Part shown: one piece after another, positions 5,912 to 8,233 of the stretch
Layout: every line of letters starts with the position of its first letter
Numbering within the stretch: the stretch's first letter is position 1
Origin: SZUA-254 sp031379665
GTDB lineage: Bacteria; Bacteroidota; Ignavibacteria; UBA10030; SZUA-254
Direction of reading: 5' to 3'
Assembly (NCBI GenBank): GCA_031379665.1
Contig: JANNFI010000016.1
Location: 1 to 8,233 of the forward strand
Length of the DNA stretch: 8,233 bases
The notes under the pieces: model-generated
Told to the model about the DNA's origin: nothing
Seen by the model: only the letters and a program-made list of their open reading frames with translations
Database searches by the model: none
Made by a program: the position numbers and the translations under genes

Positions 5912-8233
5912 CTCTTCCCCTCGGCTTTCTCGCGGCTCCCGAGCTCGACCAGATTCGCGAACAATCGGTACGCCCCCGCGACGCCGGCGGGGAGCTGTCG
6001 GAAAAACGACAGTCCGGTGTAGCAGAAATACCCTTCACCGTGCCGGGCGACGATCAGGCCGCCATTCCTGGCCGGTTCGCCGGGATCGTTCGAGGCCAGG
6101 ACAGCTACGTACGAGGTGTCGAGCGTGTCGGCGAAGTAGAGGCCCCGTTCCTGCACCCATCCCGAAAAATCGTCGGGGCCGATGGCGTTGGGGTAGGTCA
6201 CCGCCGGGTGGTCGGGAGCGAGTATCGTCACGGGCGCGGTCTCGTCCGAGACGCGCTCGCGCGAAATCCTGAAGGGATACGGTCCGGGTTCGCCGCCTTC
6301 CATCCGTCCGCTGGTGGCGTACTGCACCACGTAGGTTCCTCCGCGGGAGACGTAGTCCATCAATCTGCCCTTCGCCAGCGCGAGAATCGGCCTCGTATTA
6401 TACGCGCGTACTCCCGTAACAATCGACTGAAAATGGGCCAGGTCGGCCGAGAGCAGGTCGGCGTCACTCAGGAGGACGACGTCGTAGCCGATCTGCCGGA
6501 GCGCCTCCGGCACCCCGTCGCCGGAGCCTTCGATGTACCCGACGGAAAACTTCTTCCTGCGGACGTCCGCGGGAACGAGCTTTCCCGAGGCCGCGTGAAA
6601 CAGGGTCTGCGCCGGGATGTGCGGATAGCGGATCACCGAAGTGCCCGTGCGTACGATGCGATCGTCGATGTTGGCCACGACCGTGTATTCGCCGGCGACC
6701 GCGCCCGGCGAGGGCGTGACGGTGAACGACACCCTCTCTTCCGACGCTCCACCTCGCAGGCGGAAGGGGAGTTCCGCGGGGGTCACCGACCATCCGGGGG
6801 GCGCCTGAACCTTCAGCGTGCCGACGCTCGCAGTTCGGCCGCCGGTGATCCGGACATTCAGCGTCTTCCCGTTGGCCGACGGGAAGAGCAGGACCCTTTC
6901 CTCGGGGACGATCGACACCGGCGGACCGACGACGAAGGGCCGGTAGACTTCACCCTCGACGGGGTCGACGCTCTTGAACTGCACGGGCACGTCGACCGCG
7001 ATTTCGACGCCGGATGCAGCGAGCGCGAACGTGACCTTATAGGGGGAGGGGCTGCGCGCCGTGCCGATCAACGCCGGGTCGGCGATGTCGTACCGGTACC
7101 CATCGGGCGGTCGTTCGAGCCAGTACGGGGCCGTCGCCGGTTCTCCCGGTGGGACCACGACGGAGATATCGGTGGTCGTGACCCTGTTGTTGACGAGCGG
7201 CGCGCCGATCGCCGAATCTCCGTGCGCGAACGCGACCCGGATTCCCTTGAGTACGAAGGGAAACGCGGAACGGTTGATCACGGTGGTCCGGATGCGCACG
7301 GAATCGCCCGGGGCGGCGGATTCAACCGATGCGAGCGCCTCGGCCCTGAGGCCGGCGGCGGCGAGTATGAGGGTCCGGAGGTCCCGTTTCTTGACGGCGG
7401 CCCAGCCGCTGTCGTCGACCACGGCGAGTTCAGACCAGGCCTTCAGGAGGAGCGGAAGGATCGCCGCGGGATTCTCCGGGTCGAACTCCTTCTCCGCTTC
7501 CGCGAGGGTCTTCGAGGTGGCTCCCGCGCCGGGCACCCTCGCCCAGCTCATGTCAACGCCCTCCAGGATATCCGACGAGGCGGAGTCGCCGGCGACGTGG
7601 AAGAAATAGTTGATCACGTCCCCGCGGTTCTGGGCGGCTCCGAACCCCTGGCTCTTGTGCATGCTCCTCCCCCTGCCGGAGATCTCGTTATACGATTCCC
7701 CGAGGAGCGAATTGTATCCGCCGGTGTTCAGCTTCATCGCGGCGCTCGTGTCCAGTTCCGGGAGCATGAAGGAGCTCCCGTTGAAAAGCATTCGTGTCGG
7801 TTTCCAGGGGGTGAGGCCCCCCGCGGAAACGGGCTGGTACGCCGGGTCACCGGCAAGGTCGAACGCCTTGCGCGCGAGTATCGCCGACGCGGTGTGGTGC
7901 CCGTGACCACCGCCCGTCGGGGAGAACCGGGTGATGACCACGTCGGGCCGGAATGTCCGCATCACCCGCACGATGTCGGAAACGGTCTCATCGTCGCCCC
8001 AGAACCTGATCGCCTCATCGGGGCTCTTGGAGTACCCGAAGTCGATCGCCCGCGTGAAGAACTGTTCGGCCCCGTCGATCGCGCGCGATGCAAGGAGTTC
8101 CTCCGTGCGGATCACGCCGAGGTCGGCCCCCTGTTCGCGGCCGATGAGGTTCTGGCCGCCCTCGCCGCGCGTCATCGACAGGTACGCGGCCCTCACCAGG
8201 CGCCCCTTCGAGAGGTAGGCCAGGAGGTTTGTG
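5908..8233 (-). CDS. PIG-L (LmbE-like) deacetylase with NEW3-like and GATase-like C-terminal regions, 5' end outside window
   Basis: The visible 774 residues run from the right edge to the TGA at 5908-5910. The first visible residues (TNLLAYLSKGR, then SMTRGEGGQN and GVIRTEELLASRAIDGAEQF) are the classic start of a PIG-L zinc deacetylase just after its AHPDDE motif, which must lie a few codons beyond the edge along with any signal peptide. The second zinc motif, HGHHTA, is at 7888-7905. PIG-L enzymes remove acetyl groups from N-acetylglucosamine-type substrates. Beyond the catalytic domain (to about 7600) lies a beta-rich stretch, then a NEW3-like immunoglobulin-type domain (about 6640-6920, with LKVQAPPGWSVTPAELPF). 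The C-terminal alpha/beta region (about 5945-6550) resembles a ThuA/GATase-like fold but has VTGVRAYN where a catalytic cysteine would be. The GTG at 8196 is internal, not the start. The protein is probably exported and acts on glycans. The stop overlaps the next gene's ATG. Confidence 0.92.
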   Translation of the reverse strand, partial: TNLLAYLSKGRLVRAAYLSMTRGEGGQNLIGREQGADLGVIRTEELLASRAIDGAEQFFTRAIDFGYSKSPDEAIRFWGDDETVSDIVRVMRTFRPDVVITRFSPTGGGHGHHTASAILARKAFDLAGDPAYQPVSAGGLTPWKPTRMLFNGSSFMLPELDTSAAMKLNTGGYNSLLGESYNEISGRGRSMHKSQGFGAAQNRGDVINYFFHVAGDSASSDILEGVDMSWARVPGAGATSKTLAEAEKEFDPENPAAILPLLLKAWSELAVVDDSGWAAVKKRDLRTLILAAAGLRAEALASVESAAPGDSVRIRTTVINRSAFPFVLKGIRVAFAHGDSAIGAPLVNNRVTTTDISVVVPPGEPATAPYWLERPPDGYRYDIADPALIGTARSPSPYKVTFALAASGVEIAVDVPVQFKSVDPVEGEVYRPFVVGPPVSIVPEERVLLFPSANGKTLNVRITGGRTASVGTLKVQAPPGWSVTPAELPFRLRGGASEERVSFTVTPSPGAVAGEYTVVANIDDRIVRTGTSVIRYPHIPAQTLFHAASGKLVPADVRRKKFSVGYIEGSGDGVPEALRQIGYDVVLLSDADLLSADLAHFQSIVTGVRAYNTRPILALAKGRLMDYVSRGGTYVVQYATSGRMEGGEPGPYPFRISRERVSDETAPVTILAPDHPAVTYPNAIGPDDFSGWVQERGLYFADTLDTSYVAVLASNDPGEPARNGGLIVARHGEGYFCYTGLSFFRQLPAGVAGAYRLFANLVELGSREKAEGKR
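5917..5922 (-). promoter_or_regulatory. Ribosome binding site for the 50-residue miniprotein
   Basis: GAGGGG on the minus strand, inside the last codons of the PIG-L gene, sits five bases before the ATG at 5911. It is the strongest ribosome binding signal in the minus-strand cluster and supports the miniprotein as a translated gene rather than spacer. Confidence 0.65.

Noticed and set aside
8194..8196. GTG at 8196 as the start of the PIG-L gene
   Set aside because: The frame stays open to the window edge, and the residues upstream (LLAYLSKGR) belong to the conserved PIG-L core, so the real start is outside the window.

Overview
This is a GC-rich, gene-dense bacterial window with no RNA genes, mobile elements or CRISPR arrays that I can see. 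Codon use is biased to G/C third positions throughout, and nothing stands out as foreign. The mix of genes suggests a free-living Gram-negative-type bacterium: a type II secretion/type IV pilus ATPase, a multi-domain PIG-L deacetylase beside a sodium:solute symporter, and a dienelactone hydrolase. From memory, this style of PIG-L protein and symporter pairing occurs in Gemmatimonadota, Bacteroidota and related candidate phyla. That placement is a weak inference.

The left half reads on the plus strand. It opens with the 3' end of a dienelactone hydrolase family gene (to 403). After 17 bp comes a small two-pass membrane protein (421-960) whose C-terminal half looks like a histidine-kinase dimerisation domain with the phospho-acceptor histidine replaced by aspartate and no ATPase domain. 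A 184-bp spacer with a hairpin follows. Next is a complete GspE/PilB-family secretion ATPase (1145-3124), ending at a clear intrinsic terminator (3192-3217).

The right half reads on the minus strand and converges on that terminator. In transcription order it holds: a large PIG-L deacetylase cut by the right edge (5908-8233); a 50-residue single-pass membrane protein (5759-5911); a sodium:solute symporter of 558 residues (4086-5762); and a membrane-anchored alpha/beta hydrolase (3220-4011). The first three are tightly packed: the PIG-L stop overlaps the miniprotein start (ATGA), and the miniprotein stop overlaps the symporter's GTG start (GTGA). This is good evidence for a co-translated unit. 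A possible 23-codon reading frame bridges the symporter and the hydrolase with another ATGA overlap.

The minus-strand cluster plausibly handles a carbohydrate- or amino-sugar-derived substrate: deacetylation or de-esterification by the hydrolases and sodium-driven uptake by the symporter, with the miniprotein as a possible accessory subunit. The two items most worth follow-up are that miniprotein and the orphan, histidine-less dimerisation-domain membrane protein.
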